64,000 nucleotides of DNA, from NCBI GenBank assembly GCA_035760965.1, contig DASTRY010000052.1, positions 8,664 to 72,663 on the forward strand. Direction: 5' to 3'. The notes below the pieces were generated by a model. The model had not been told where the DNA came from and ran no database searches. It saw only the letters and a program-made list of their open reading frames with translations. The stretch comes from JADGHX01 sp035760965. GTDB lineage: Bacteria; Pseudomonadota; Gammaproteobacteria; Steroidobacterales; Steroidobacteraceae. Of the stretch, positions 43,807 to 52,388 are shown in pieces (the first letter of the stretch is position 1; every line of letters begins with the position of its first letter). The position numbers and the translations under genes are program-made.

Positions 43807-44307
43807 ATGAACATGGATGTTCACAGCTTTCTGAGCTGGCTACAGGCCACGCCGCTCGCAGTGGTCGTACGTGAGAACGGCTACGTGTTCCCTTGGGTGG
43901 AATGCGCGCACGTCGTCGCGCTGTCGTTCGTCGTGGGCTCGATCGCGATCGTCGACTTGCGACTGCTCGGGGTCGCTTCATTGAACAGGCCGGTCACGGC
44001 GCTGATGAAGCAGGTTCTCCCGATGACCTGGACGGCTTTCGGTTTCGCGCTTCTGACCGGTGGCACGCTCTTCACGTCGGGCGCCGTGGCGTACTGGGAC
44101 GATGCGCCGTTCCGCATGAAATTCGTCGCGATGGCGCTCGCGGGCGCGAACATGCTCGTGTTCCATTTCGTCACGGCGCGGAACATTGGCGAGTGGAGCG
44201 CGTCGGCGCGCACGCCGTGGGGCGCGAAGGTTGCAGGCGCGCTGTCGATGCTGATTTGGGTGTGCGTCGTTGCGTTCGGGCGGTGGATCGGGTTCACGGT
44301 GCCGTGA
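43807..44307 (+). CDS. Small integral membrane protein (DUF6644-like), copy 2
   Basis: A 166-residue tandem paralogue of the preceding gene: SFLSWLQATPLAVVVRENGY, CAHVVALSFVVGSIAIVDLR, TWTAFGFALLTGGTLFTSGA, FRMKFVAMALAGANMLVFHF and a final SMLIWVCVVAFGRWIGFTV. The ATG directly abuts the stop of copy 1, so the pair is co-translated and may form a heteromer in the inner membrane. I assign no activity. Confidence 0.7.
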   Translation: MNMDVHSFLSWLQATPLAVVVRENGYVFPWVECAHVVALSFVVGSIAIVDLRLLGVASLNRPVTALMKQVLPMTWTAFGFALLTGGTLFTSGAVAYWDDAPFRMKFVAMALAGANMLVFHFVTARNIGEWSASARTPWGAKVAGALSMLIWVCVVAFGRWIGFTVP

Positions 44308-44543
44308 AGGAGCTCGCTTCGGCCGCCAAGCCACGCTGTGTCAGGGCCTGCTGCGAGCACGAGCGCTCCGCCGACGGGATTCCCGCGGAAACGTGATGAT
44401 CACGCCGTACGACACGGACTGCGCCGTCATGTGCGAGCGTGAGCGCAGCCGCGTTCGCGTTCCGAGCAGCATGGACCTTTGGCTCACCGCGGCCCGCGCT
44501 CGCGCGGGATAAGCTGTAACAAGGTCGACCGTTCGGACGTGCG

Positions 44544-45704
44544 ATGCCTCCGTTCCGCCGTCAATTCATTGCCACGTTGGCCGTGCTTTCCTGCGCAACA
44601 TTCGGCGCGGAAGCTCCCGTTGCGACGGCCGCAACGGCCACCGGCTCGTTCGGCGCAGAAGGCAATTCCATCGATGCATACGATGCCCTCGCGCGGGACC
44701 TGCTACTGCGCATCGATCTGATCGAGCACGATGAGGGCAACCTGTCGCGCGCGCTTCTGGCGCCGTTGTTCGAGCTGGGCAAGCTCTACGGGTCCAACGA
44801 TCAGTGCCAGAACGCCATCCCCATTATCCAGCGCGCCATTCTGCTGAGTCAGCGACTCGACGGAGTGATGAATGCGGAGCAGCTGCCGCTCTACGAGCCG
44901 CTGCTCGATTGTCTCGTCGAGCGCGACATGCTCGGCGAGCTGCAGCGTGCACTCGATCAAACGCTGCTCATCAATGAGAGGGCGTACGGCAAGGACGACG
45001 TCCGCATGATGCCGGCCCTCGCGCACGCGGCCGAGTGGTACGAGGAGGCTGGGCTGTACGAAGAAGCGCGGCGGCTCTACAGCCGCTCGCTCAAGATCGC
45101 ACGCAAAGCGGGCGGCAAGATGAGCGAGCGCATGGTGGATCCGTTACGCGGGCTCTCACAGACGTTCCGCTTGGAGGCGCAGTACGAATCCGAGCGTAGC
45201 AGCGCGCTCAATGCGGCCGGTGAACGCGCGCTCGAGCGTGCGGCGGCGATCGTGCGGGCGACGCCTGACGCGGATCCCAAGCGACGTATCGACACGCTGC
45301 TCGAGCTCGCGGATTGGTACCAGATGAGCGGCGCGCTTCGAGATGCGGCCAAGGCTTACAAGGAGGTGTGGGATATCGCCGCGGCGACGAGCGGCACATC
45401 GGCCGCGGAGCTGCTCGGCGCGCCGGAGCCCATTCTGTACCGAGCCCAAATCGGTACAGCGCTGCGACGGCCGCCTCCGAACCGCGAGAAGCTGCAGCAC
45501 TACTGGGTCGACTTCCAGTTCACGGTGACGAAACGCGGCGAAGTCACGAACGTCGTGGTGACCGACGCGACGGCGCCGAAGGACCTGCAGCTGAGCCTCG
45601 CTGAAAGCTTGAAGAAGACCCACTATCGCCCGCGGTTCGCGGTCGGTCAGCCCGTCGACACGCATGGCGTGACGCTTCGGCAGGGCGTCTGGGTGGACAA
45701 CTAG
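44544..45704 (+). CDS. Exported TPR protein with TonB C-terminal-like domain
   Basis: A 386-residue protein with a signal peptide (LAVLSCATFGAEA), a run of tetratricopeptide-like helices (LLAPLFELGKLYGSNDQCQN, LAHAAEWYEEAGLYEEARRL, LADWYQMSGALRDAAKAYKE) and a last domain of about 80 residues (HYWVDFQFTVTKRGEVTNVV, ESLKKTHYRPRFAVGQPVDT) resembling the C-terminal domain of TonB-family proteins. There is no N-terminal anchor helix of a true TonB energiser. It lies in the regulator-rich region, so it might contact an outer-membrane receptor; the role is unproven. Confidence 0.7.
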   Translation: MPPFRRQFIATLAVLSCATFGAEAPVATAATATGSFGAEGNSIDAYDALARDLLLRIDLIEHDEGNLSRALLAPLFELGKLYGSNDQCQNAIPIIQRAILLSQRLDGVMNAEQLPLYEPLLDCLVERDMLGELQRALDQTLLINERAYGKDDVRMMPALAHAAEWYEEAGLYEEARRLYSRSLKIARKAGGKMSERMVDPLRGLSQTFRLEAQYESERSSALNAAGERALERAAAIVRATPDADPKRRIDTLLELADWYQMSGALRDAAKAYKEVWDIAAATSGTSAAELLGAPEPILYRAQIGTALRRPPPNREKLQHYWVDFQFTVTKRGEVTNVVVTDATAPKDLQLSLAESLKKTHYRPRFAVGQPVDTHGVTLRQGVWVDN

Positions 45705-45781
45705 TAAGGAGTGCTTCATCGCGGAGGCGCGTATCGAGTCGCGCTGCACTCGGCGCAGAGCTCGCGCAGGTCATGCCGTAG

Positions 45782-46447
45782 ATATCCGACTGCATCGCGT
45801 CGAGCGACGCGGCACATATCGGCGAGCGCGGCAGGATCTCGCTCGCCGACGGCTTGGCGGTCGAGCTCAACACCGACTCCCACGTACGCCTGACGTTCAC
45901 GTCCGGCCGCCGCGCGGCGCACCTTGTGCGCGGCGAGGCGTTGTTCGAAGTCGAGTACAACGAGCAGCCCTTCGACGTCATCTCTCAATGCGGCAGGATG
46001 CGCGCCCTCAACACGACGTTCGCCGTCTATGCACGCCCGAACGGAAGGTGCGACCTCGTCGTGGAGAACGGTCGTGTACGCACTTGGACGCGCAATGCAC
46101 ATCGACTGGTATCCAATCAGCAGCTCGCCCTGATCGCAGACCGCGTCGACGTGCACCCGCTCACGCGAACGGAGCTGCGGCGCCGCCTCGCGTGGACACA
46201 GGGCTTACTGATGTTCGAGAACACACGGCTAGCAGATGCCGTCGCGCAGGTGAATCGCTACAACCGGACGCAGCTCGTGCTCGACCCACGGCTCGCGAAC
46301 ATCGCGATCGGCGGCCGCTTCATCGCGACGCGCGCGCACGACTTCGCGGCCGCGCTGCGTGCCGTTCGCGTGCGAGCCATCGACGGCGCCACCACCAAGG
46401 GCCGGGTGATCCGGCTGCTGCCGGACGCGAACCCCGTCTCGCAATAA
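45782..46447 (+). pseudogene. FecR fragment lacking cytoplasmic domain and membrane helix
   Basis: The open frame begins just after a TAG at 45779-45781 and has no good start; the first candidate is TTG at 45854. What remains is the periplasmic half of a FecR (GERGRISLADGLAVELNTDS, LVRGEALFEVEYNEQPFDVI, NTTFAVYARPNGRCDLVVEN) and the C-terminal domain (TRLADAVAQVNRYNRTQLVL). Compared with the two intact copies here, about 140 residues are missing at the front. Without a membrane helix and sigma-binding domain it cannot work as FecR. It is a third copy of the same module and a sign of decay. Confidence 0.75.
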
Positions 46448-46552
46448 CCAATCAAACGCTGCGCTTGGATTTCCGCTCAGCAGGTTGACGCGCGACGCGC
46501 AAGCGTGCAGCGTGCGCGTCGTCCCACGGCGTTCGCATCGGAAAGGACTCCA

Positions 46553-46849
46553 ATGGCCGCCTACCGCGTCAGCCCGTACGTGCACTCGCTGGTCGTTGAT
46601 GAGCGCACATCGCTCGTCGGCCATCCCTTCTTCCTCGAATTCAGCGTGCTCGAGGGGGACGTCGCCGCGATATTCAACGCGCTCCGCACCGGCGCGCGAA
46701 CGGCTGACGAGGTGTGCGAGCACGTCGCCGCGCCAAGAGACCTGGTCGATGCGGCCATCGAGTTCTTCCGGGCACGTCACTTCCTGCTAGCCGAAGATCA
46801 GGACGAAGTGACCGAGGTGCGCCGGGATCGACGAACACCGCGGCCATGA
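46553..46849 (+). CDS. Stand-alone PqqD-like RiPP recognition element protein
   Basis: A 98-residue protein of the PqqD/RRE fold (YRVSPYVHSLVVDERTSLVG, HPFFLEFSVLEGDVAAIFNA, TADEVCEHVAAPRDLVDAAI, EFFRARHFLL). Such domains bind leader peptides for a modifying enzyme; B of the lasso locus carries one as a fusion. AAAGGA precedes the ATG at 46553. The last 15 residues (DEVTEVRRDRRTPRP) are encoded by sequence overlapping the truncated esterase gene on the other strand, so the natural C-terminus may have been replaced. No precursor or maturation enzyme is visible next to it. Confidence 0.7.
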   Translation: MAAYRVSPYVHSLVVDERTSLVGHPFFLEFSVLEGDVAAIFNALRTGARTADEVCEHVAAPRDLVDAAIEFFRARHFLLAEDQDEVTEVRRDRRTPRP

Positions 46850-47189
46850 CGGGGATCTGTCCCTTGGCAATGAGATTGTTCAGCACCACCGGCACGCGGA
46901 ATACACCGTCGCGACTGAGAAACGTGCGGCCGTCCTGAAAGGCCATGAGCGCGATGGGCTTCTTGCCATCGTATTGCGCGGGCACGTAGAGCCACCATTT
47001 GTGCTCGTACCCCGGAAAGACCTTCGAATCCTTCAGGACGAACTCGGTGACCTTGCCTTCCGGCACGCCCGGCTGCACTTCCGAATCCGGCCCGAGCACG
47101 TACTGATCGTCGGGCGAAGCGGACGAGTCCGCGAATGCCGCATTGGCGGCGAGCAGAACGGAGAGCAGCAGCCAACGGACGATGCGCAC
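46821..47189 (-). pseudogene. Truncated exported esterase (enterochelin-esterase-like)
   Basis: The first 123 residues of an alpha/beta-hydrolase esterase: signal peptide (IVRWLLLSVLLAANAAFA), then KVTEFVLKDSKVFPG, WWLYVPAQYDGKKPIALMAF and LIAKGQIPVMAAVFVDPG. Family members then continue for some 250 residues, including the catalytic Ser, Asp and His. Here, past VDPG at about base 46821, the reading frame runs into the antisense of the PqqD-like gene and shows no esterase features. So the gene is cut by a rearrangement and should be inactive. Confidence 0.75.
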
Positions 47190-47294
47190 AGACGGTCCTC
47201 ACTGTCATATGCAGTCCGTTGCAGGCACGGGCCCGCCTCCCGGCGGCGGAGACGCACTATTGATCGCGATTGATAATGGAGCGGTGCGTCGTCC

Positions 47295-48224
47295 TTAAGG
47301 ACGATTACCGGCGGGCGCTCCGTTATTCAGCGGCTTGGACTCGGCGGCGCTCGGCGCCCGCGCGGCGAGCAACATCTGTGCGGCGGCGTAGAGAACCACG
47401 ACGAGCACGAGCCACCGCAGCCAGACGATAGGAAGCGATTTGACGATGAACGCGGCGATCAGCACGCCGGGGATGCCACCGAGCGCAAGTCCCAGCGCGG
47501 CGCCCGCATCGTAGCGGCCGCTCTTCACGAAGCGCTCGCCGCCGAACGGCATCAAGAGCGCGCACGAGCCCATCATCACCGGGAAGCCGGCGAGCGGGTT
47601 CATGCCGAGCAGACTCACGAGAATGAGGCACGGTGCGTACAACCCGAGGCCCAGCATCATCAACGCGCCGAGGATGAAGTTGACGGCCACCGCAAATACG
47701 AGGGTCCCACCGGTGAGCCCCGTGGCTTCGCCGCCGCCCGGCATCAGGTCGAGATTCGCGGCGAGGAACAGCACGGCCGCTCCGAGAAGCGCGCCGCCCA
47801 TGCCGATCTGGATGGCCCGTCGCGGCAATCGCGAAACGATGCGCACGCCGAGCAGCGCGCCGAGCACCGCGGCCAGAATCATGCTGATGAGCGTGACGAC
47901 ATCGACGGTCACCACGGCGACGAAGATGAGCGCCTGCGCGACGGTCGGCAGCGCGTGTCCGGCGTTCAGCGTTCCGGGAATGCGCTCGTCCGGCATGCGA
48001 CGCAGCAGCTTGAAGATCGCCGTGGTGGGTGCAAAGGAGCCGATGCCGAGCGTATCGAAGAAGTTCGTGACGAAGCCGATGGCGCCGTCGATGGGCCGCG
48101 GCCGCCAGCTCGGAGCCGATGGATCGGCGCGGCGGCGCTGTCGCTCGATGATGATCCAGCGAGCGATGTACCAGAGGGCCACCAACGCGAAGGCCGATAG
48201 AAGCGCGATGATTTCGAAGGTCAT
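47295..48224 (-). CDS. TauE/SafE family (DUF81) membrane transporter
   Basis: A 309-residue integral membrane protein of the sulfite/sulfoacetate exporter family with about eight helices: FEIIALLSAFALVALWYIAR, a GAIGFVTNFFDTLGIGSFAP signature, VAQALIFVAVVTVDVVTLIS, GGTLVFAVAVNFILGALMML and a second FPVMMGSCALLMPFGGERFV signature. The substrate (sulfite, organosulfonate or another anion) cannot be told. It lies 18 bases downstream of the DadA-like gene on the same strand and may be co-transcribed with the hydroxyproline genes. Confidence 0.85.
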   Translation of the reverse strand: MTFEIIALLSAFALVALWYIARWIIIERQRRRADPSAPSWRPRPIDGAIGFVTNFFDTLGIGSFAPTTAIFKLLRRMPDERIPGTLNAGHALPTVAQALIFVAVVTVDVVTLISMILAAVLGALLGVRIVSRLPRRAIQIGMGGALLGAAVLFLAANLDLMPGGGEATGLTGGTLVFAVAVNFILGALMMLGLGLYAPCLILVSLLGMNPLAGFPVMMGSCALLMPFGGERFVKSGRYDAGAALGLALGGIPGVLIAAFIVKSLPIVWLRWLVLVVVLYAAAQMLLAARAPSAAESKPLNNGAPAGNRP

Positions 48225-48242
48225 GCGTGTGCTGCTCCCGCG

Positions 48243-49616
48243 TTAGCCGAATCGTCGCAGATCGAAGGCTGACACGTCGTGGCGAGGCGTGCGCTCCGCC
48301 ACGAGGTCCGCGACCAGATCGCCTGTCACCGCCGCGAGGGTGAGGCCGATGTGCTGATGGCCGATCGCGTAGAACACGTTGGGCGAGCCTGCGGGCAAGC
48401 GCCCGATGCCCGGCAAGTAGTCCGGCAGGACGGGGCGTGGACCGACCCAGCTCGGGCCTTCGAGCGGGCAGTCGTAGCCGACTGCGCGCACTTTCTCGCG
48501 CAACCGGCGCGGCTTGCGCGCGTCGGCTGGAGCGTCGGGCGCGGCAAACTCCATGTAGGTGGAACAGCGCAGGCGGCCGGCCATTGGCGTGACCAGCAGG
48601 CTGTGATCCGAATAGACGATGGGTGCGTCGACCAGTGCTGTGTGACCCGGAATTTCGATGTGATAGCCGCGCGCGACTTGCATCGGGACCTTCAGGCCGA
48701 AAGGCTCGAGCAGCGCGCGCGACCATGCGCCGGCGCAGACGACAAGCGCGTCGAATCGAGTTGCTGCGAGCGCGGAGTCTGCGGTCGAAGGCGCAACGGC
48801 CGGATGGCTCGTATCGCGTGATGTTTCCGCGGCAGGCGGCGGCACGAGGCCGGTAGATTGAGCCGTGGCGCCGTTCGTTGCTCTTGCAACGATGCGCAGT
48901 CCGTTCCCGGCCACTTCGATAGCGCGGACGTCTGCGCGACGAATCTCCGCACCCTGCGCCGCGGCCGCTGCTGCGAAGGCGCGTACGACCTCGAGTGGAT
49001 CGGCGACGTGACCGCTCTCCGGAAACCAGAGTCCGGCGGCTTCGTGCGAAGCGCGTGACCCAGAGCCGCTCGAGCGCACCGCACGAGCCGCGGACTCGAG
49101 CAGGTCCGGCGGCGCCACCTCCGTCGGAACACCGAGCCGCTCCATCACACGCGCTTGCGTCCGAGCGCTCTCCAGCGCGCGCTCGTTCAGCCAAATCTCG
49201 TAATGCCCATTGCATCGGAGCAGATCGCTGCGCCCGATCTCGCGCAGGCAGCGCTCGAGCGTCGGGCGGGATGCGCGCACCAGCGGCGCAAGCCACTTCG
49301 TATTCTCTTCTCGCCGAAACGCCGCGCTGGCGAATCGCGCGATCCAGGGAAGCATCCCCGGCACGCGCCGCAACGGCAGGTCCAGCGGCCCGCCGAACGC
49401 GATCAGCTGTTTCCAAAAGCCAAACAACAGAGCAGGCGACGGCAGCGGCTCGACCAGTTCTGCCGCGATGTGCCCGACGTTGCCGAAGCTGGCGCCACCG
49501 AGCCCCGGTTCCGCACGATCCACGAGCACGACGCTGTGGCCTTCGCGAGCGAGTGCGCAGGCGACAGCGGAGCCGACGACTCCCGCCCCGATGACGGCGA
49601 TTGCAGCGCGCTCCAC
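48243..49616 (-). CDS. DadA-family FAD-dependent D-amino-acid dehydrogenase, probably cis-4-hydroxy-D-proline
   Basis: Flavoprotein that oxidises a D-amino acid and passes electrons to the membrane chain. From the GTG at 49616 (AGGAG 10 bases upstream) it has 457 residues: FAD site IAVIGAGVVGSAVACALARE, GLGGASFGNVGHIAAELVEP, WFPESGHVADPLEVVRAF, FDALVVCAGAWSRALL and the C-terminal FYAIGHQHIGLTLAAVTGDL. It diverges from a DHDPS-family gene and a hydroxyproline epimerase. In the known pathway the epimerase makes cis-4-hydroxy-D-proline, which such an enzyme oxidises to 1-pyrroline-4-hydroxy-2-carboxylate. That assignment comes from context. Confidence 0.82.
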   Translation of the reverse strand: MERAAIAVIGAGVVGSAVACALAREGHSVVLVDRAEPGLGGASFGNVGHIAAELVEPLPSPALLFGFWKQLIAFGGPLDLPLRRVPGMLPWIARFASAAFRREENTKWLAPLVRASRPTLERCLREIGRSDLLRCNGHYEIWLNERALESARTQARVMERLGVPTEVAPPDLLESAARAVRSSGSGSRASHEAAGLWFPESGHVADPLEVVRAFAAAAAAQGAEIRRADVRAIEVAGNGLRIVARATNGATAQSTGLVPPPAAETSRDTSHPAVAPSTADSALAATRFDALVVCAGAWSRALLEPFGLKVPMQVARGYHIEIPGHTALVDAPIVYSDHSLLVTPMAGRLRCSTYMEFAAPDAPADARKPRRLREKVRAVGYDCPLEGPSWVGPRPVLPDYLPGIGRLPAGSPNVFYAIGHQHIGLTLAAVTGDLVADLVAERTPRHDVSAFDLRRFG

Positions 49617-49718
49617 TTCTTCAGGGCTCCTGTGATGTGCAGGTGTGGGAGCGCGTTCGCGAGCACGGCATTGTCCACCTCGTGTTGCCCGTGCCGGCTT
49701 GCGGCCCCGATCGGCGAC

Positions 49719-49726
49719 CGTATACG
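49719..49726. promoter_or_regulatory. CGTATACG palindrome, candidate GntR operator
   Basis: An 8-bp palindrome in the divergent region between the DadA-like and DHDPS-like genes. FCD-type GntR regulators often bind short GT-N2-4-AC palindromes, and one is encoded at the end of this operon, so this is a plausible autoregulatory site. Confidence 0.35.
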
Positions 49727-49768
49727 ATCTACGGCCCGCGGACAATCCAGGTCCGTCCGGAGAGTCCC

Positions 49769-50674
49769 ATGGCGCAACCCCTCGCGTGTGATTGGCACGG
49801 CGTCTTTCCCGCCGCCACCACTCAGTACGACGGCAATCTGCAAGTCGATCTGCAGGCGACGCAAGCCGTGCAGTCTGCGCTCGTGCGCGATGGCGTTCAC
49901 GGCATGGTGCTGCTCGGCACCGTCGGCGAGAACAATTCGCTCACCGCGGCGGAGAAGCGTGCGGTGCTCAAGGCTGCGAAAGAGGCAGTCGGCGGAAAAG
50001 TCCCGCTGATCGCCGGGGTTTCCGAGCTCACCACGACTGCAGCAGTCGAGTACGCGCGCGACGCCGAGCGGATCGGCATCGACGGCCTCATGGTTCTTCC
50101 TGCAATGGTGTACGTGCCGACGCCTGCAGAGCTCGCTCATCATTTCCGCTCGGTCGCGCGCGCAACGTCGCTGCCGATCATGTTGTACAACAACCCGCCG
50201 GCGTACCGGGTGAACATCGGCAAGGAGACGCTCGCGGAGCTCGCCGAGGAGCGCAACATCGTGGCGCTCAAAGAATCCACGCCCGATCCGCGGCGCTTCA
50301 CGGATCTCATCAACGCATTCGGCGACCGGTTCGTCCTCTTCGCCGGGCTGGACGATGTGGCGTTCGAAGGGCTGACACTGGGCGCAAAGGGCTGGGTCTC
50401 GGGACTCACGAACGCGTTCCCGGCAGAGTCGCTGGCCCTCTACGACTCGATCATGCGCGGGGATCTCGAGCGCGCGCGCAAGATCTATCGCTGGTTCATG
50501 CCGCTGCTTCATCTCGATGCCGAGCACGATCTCGTCCAGTCGATCAAGCTCGCGGAAGCGCTCATGGGCCGCGGGTCAGAGCGTGTGCGACTGCCGCGAT
50601 TGCCGCTCGCAGGTGAACGCCGTGCGGCGGTGACCGCGATGGTCGAGCGCGCGCGGGCGTCGCGGCCGCTGTGA
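49769..50674 (+). CDS. Dihydrodipicolinate synthase-family protein, probable 1-pyrroline-4-hydroxy-2-carboxylate deaminase
   Basis: Class I Schiff-base lyase of 301 residues. Motifs are GVFPAATTQYDGNLQVDLQA, GMVLLGTVGENNSLTAAEKR, the Tyr in PIMLYNNPPAYRVNI and the lysine in NIVALKESTPDP. True DHDPS has GTTGES; here it is GTVGEN, closer to catabolic members. Next to a hydroxyproline epimerase and a DadA-like dehydrogenase, the likely reaction is deamination of pyrroline-4-hydroxy-2-carboxylate to 2-oxoglutarate semialdehyde. The ATG at 49769 is preceded by CCGGAGAG. The downstream epimerase begins 10 bases after its stop. Confidence 0.82.
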   Translation: MAQPLACDWHGVFPAATTQYDGNLQVDLQATQAVQSALVRDGVHGMVLLGTVGENNSLTAAEKRAVLKAAKEAVGGKVPLIAGVSELTTTAAVEYARDAERIGIDGLMVLPAMVYVPTPAELAHHFRSVARATSLPIMLYNNPPAYRVNIGKETLAELAEERNIVALKESTPDPRRFTDLINAFGDRFVLFAGLDDVAFEGLTLGAKGWVSGLTNAFPAESLALYDSIMRGDLERARKIYRWFMPLLHLDAEHDLVQSIKLAEALMGRGSERVRLPRLPLAGERRAAVTAMVERARASRPL

Positions 50675-50684
50675 GTACGTCACG

Positions 50685-51623
50685 GTGGCTGTGAACACCA
50701 TTCGCGTCATCGACTCGCACACGGGCGGCGAGCCCACGCGCCTCGTCGTCGACGGCGGACCCGATCTGGGCGACGGGCCGCTCGCCGAGCGCGTGCAGCG
50801 TTTTCGGGAACGGTTCGACGCATACCGCTCGGCCATCGTGAACGAGCCGCGCGGCTCGGACGTGCTCGTCGGCGCCCTCCTCTGCAAGCCGCATCGGGCG
50901 GACTGCCAGGTCGGCGTCATCTTCTTCAACAACGTCGGCTATCTCGGGATGTGTGGTCACGGCACGATCGGGCTCGTGGCCTCGCTCGCGCATGCGGGCC
51001 AGCTCGGTGTCGGCGCGCTGAAGATCGACACGCCTGTCGGCGCGGTGGAAGCGCGTCTTTGCGAGGATGGGCAAGTCGAAGTGGCGAACGTGCCGAGTTA
51101 TCGCAAGGCACGGCGCGTCATCGTCGATGGGCCCGGCGGCGGTACGATCACGGGCGATGTGGCGTGGGGCGGCAACTGGTTCTTCCTCGCCGAGGGCACG
51201 ACGTATCCGGTCTCGCCGGACAATCTCGAATCGCTCACCCAGCTCGCGTGGACGGTGCGGCAAGCCGTGAATGCACAAGGCCATCCCGAAGTGGATCACG
51301 TCGAGCTGTTCGGTCCGGCCTCCACACCCGATGCGGGCAGCCGCAATTTCGTGCTGTGCCCAGGGAAGGCGTACGACCGATCTCCCTGCGGCACGGGAAC
51401 GAGCGCGAAAGTCGCGTGCCTCGCGGCCGACGGCAAGCTCGCGGAAGGCGAGCCGTGGGTCCAGGAAAGCGTGATCGGCAGCCGCTTCGTCGCCCGCTAT
51501 CGCTGGATCGATCGCGAGAAGGGTATCGTCGCGCCGACTCTCACGGGCGCCGCGTACGTGACGGGTGAAGCGACGCTTCTGTTGGACCCGCGCGATCCGT
51601 TCTGCTGGGGGATTCGCGCGTGA
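50685..51623 (+). CDS. 4-hydroxyproline epimerase (proline racemase family)
   Basis: Cofactor-free epimerase converting trans-4-hydroxy-L-proline to cis-4-hydroxy-D-proline. The 312-residue protein has both catalytic cysteines: one in GYLGMCGHGTIGL and one in DRSPCGTGTSAKVACL, which separates it from the Thr-containing 3-hydroxyproline dehydratases. It also has RVIDSHTGGEPTRLVVDGGP at the start. The start is GTG at 50685 (another GTG lies 6 bases later); the ribosome site is weak, so coupling with the preceding gene is likely. The stop overlaps the regulator start. Confidence 0.88.
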   Translation: MAVNTIRVIDSHTGGEPTRLVVDGGPDLGDGPLAERVQRFRERFDAYRSAIVNEPRGSDVLVGALLCKPHRADCQVGVIFFNNVGYLGMCGHGTIGLVASLAHAGQLGVGALKIDTPVGAVEARLCEDGQVEVANVPSYRKARRVIVDGPGGGTITGDVAWGGNWFFLAEGTTYPVSPDNLESLTQLAWTVRQAVNAQGHPEVDHVELFGPASTPDAGSRNFVLCPGKAYDRSPCGTGTSAKVACLAADGKLAEGEPWVQESVIGSRFVARYRWIDREKGIVAPTLTGAAYVTGEATLLLDPRDPFCWGIRA

Positions 51624-52282
51624 ACGAACCGCTCGCCCGCACGATGACGGGGCAGATCACGGCGCGCATCCGGGAGAAGATCCTCACGGGAACGTACGCG
51701 CCCGGGTCGCCGCTGTTGCAGGACTCCATCGCGGCGGAGTTCGGCGTCAGCAAGATCCCCGTGCGCGAGGCGCTCGTTCAGTTGCGGTCCGAAGGGCTCG
51801 TCGACATCTTCGCGCATCGCGGCTTTCAGGTGCGCGCCATCTCCGCGAGCGAGATGGTCGAAGTGTTCCGGCTGCGACTCGCGATCGAGCCGGCTGCCGT
51901 GGCGGAGGGAGCGCGCAAAGCGTCTGCCGGCGATCGAGCGGCCGCGGCAACCGCATGGCAGGCGCTGAATCACGCGCTCGCGACGGGCGACCTCAAGAAT
52001 TCAGGCGATCTGAACTCCGCATTCCATTTGTCGCTCGTCGTGCCGCGACTGCAACCCGTGACGAGCGAAACGCTCGCCCGGCTGCACACGCTCGCTCAAC
52101 GCTACGTGCGGATGCATCTGCAGCCGGCCGGACGCGTGAAGCGAGCGATCAAGGAACACACGGCCCTGCACGAGGCCTGGGCTACGCAAGATGCGAAGGA
52201 GGCGCGACGTCTGTGCCAAGCACACATCGAAGAGACACTGGACGAGCTGGCGGACGCGCTGTCGCCGAAACTGAAGAAGTGA
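51620..52282 (+). CDS. GntR-family regulator, FCD subgroup
   Basis: A 220-residue transcription factor: an N-terminal winged helix (GQITARIREKILTGTYAPGS, DSIAAEFGVSKIPVREALVQ, LRSEGLVDIFAHRGFQV) and a helical FCD effector domain (EVFRLRLAIEPAAVAEGARK, FHLSLVVPRLQPVTSETLAR, KEHTALHEAWATQDAKEARR). The GTG start overlaps the epimerase stop by 4 bases, so it is in the operon and probably senses a hydroxyproline pathway metabolite. The palindrome at 49719-49726 is a candidate site. Confidence 0.9.
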   Translation: MNEPLARTMTGQITARIREKILTGTYAPGSPLLQDSIAAEFGVSKIPVREALVQLRSEGLVDIFAHRGFQVRAISASEMVEVFRLRLAIEPAAVAEGARKASAGDRAAAATAWQALNHALATGDLKNSGDLNSAFHLSLVVPRLQPVTSETLARLHTLAQRYVRMHLQPAGRVKRAIKEHTALHEAWATQDAKEARRLCQAHIEETLDELADALSPKLKK

Positions 52283-52388
52283 ACGGCGATGCGCGGCTGT
52301 CTGAGTCGTCGCGCGCCGCTGCTCGTCGCCGTGGTGTCGACGGAGGAAGGGGTCAGAGCACTTGAGCTCGTCAAACTGCCGCGCTCGC

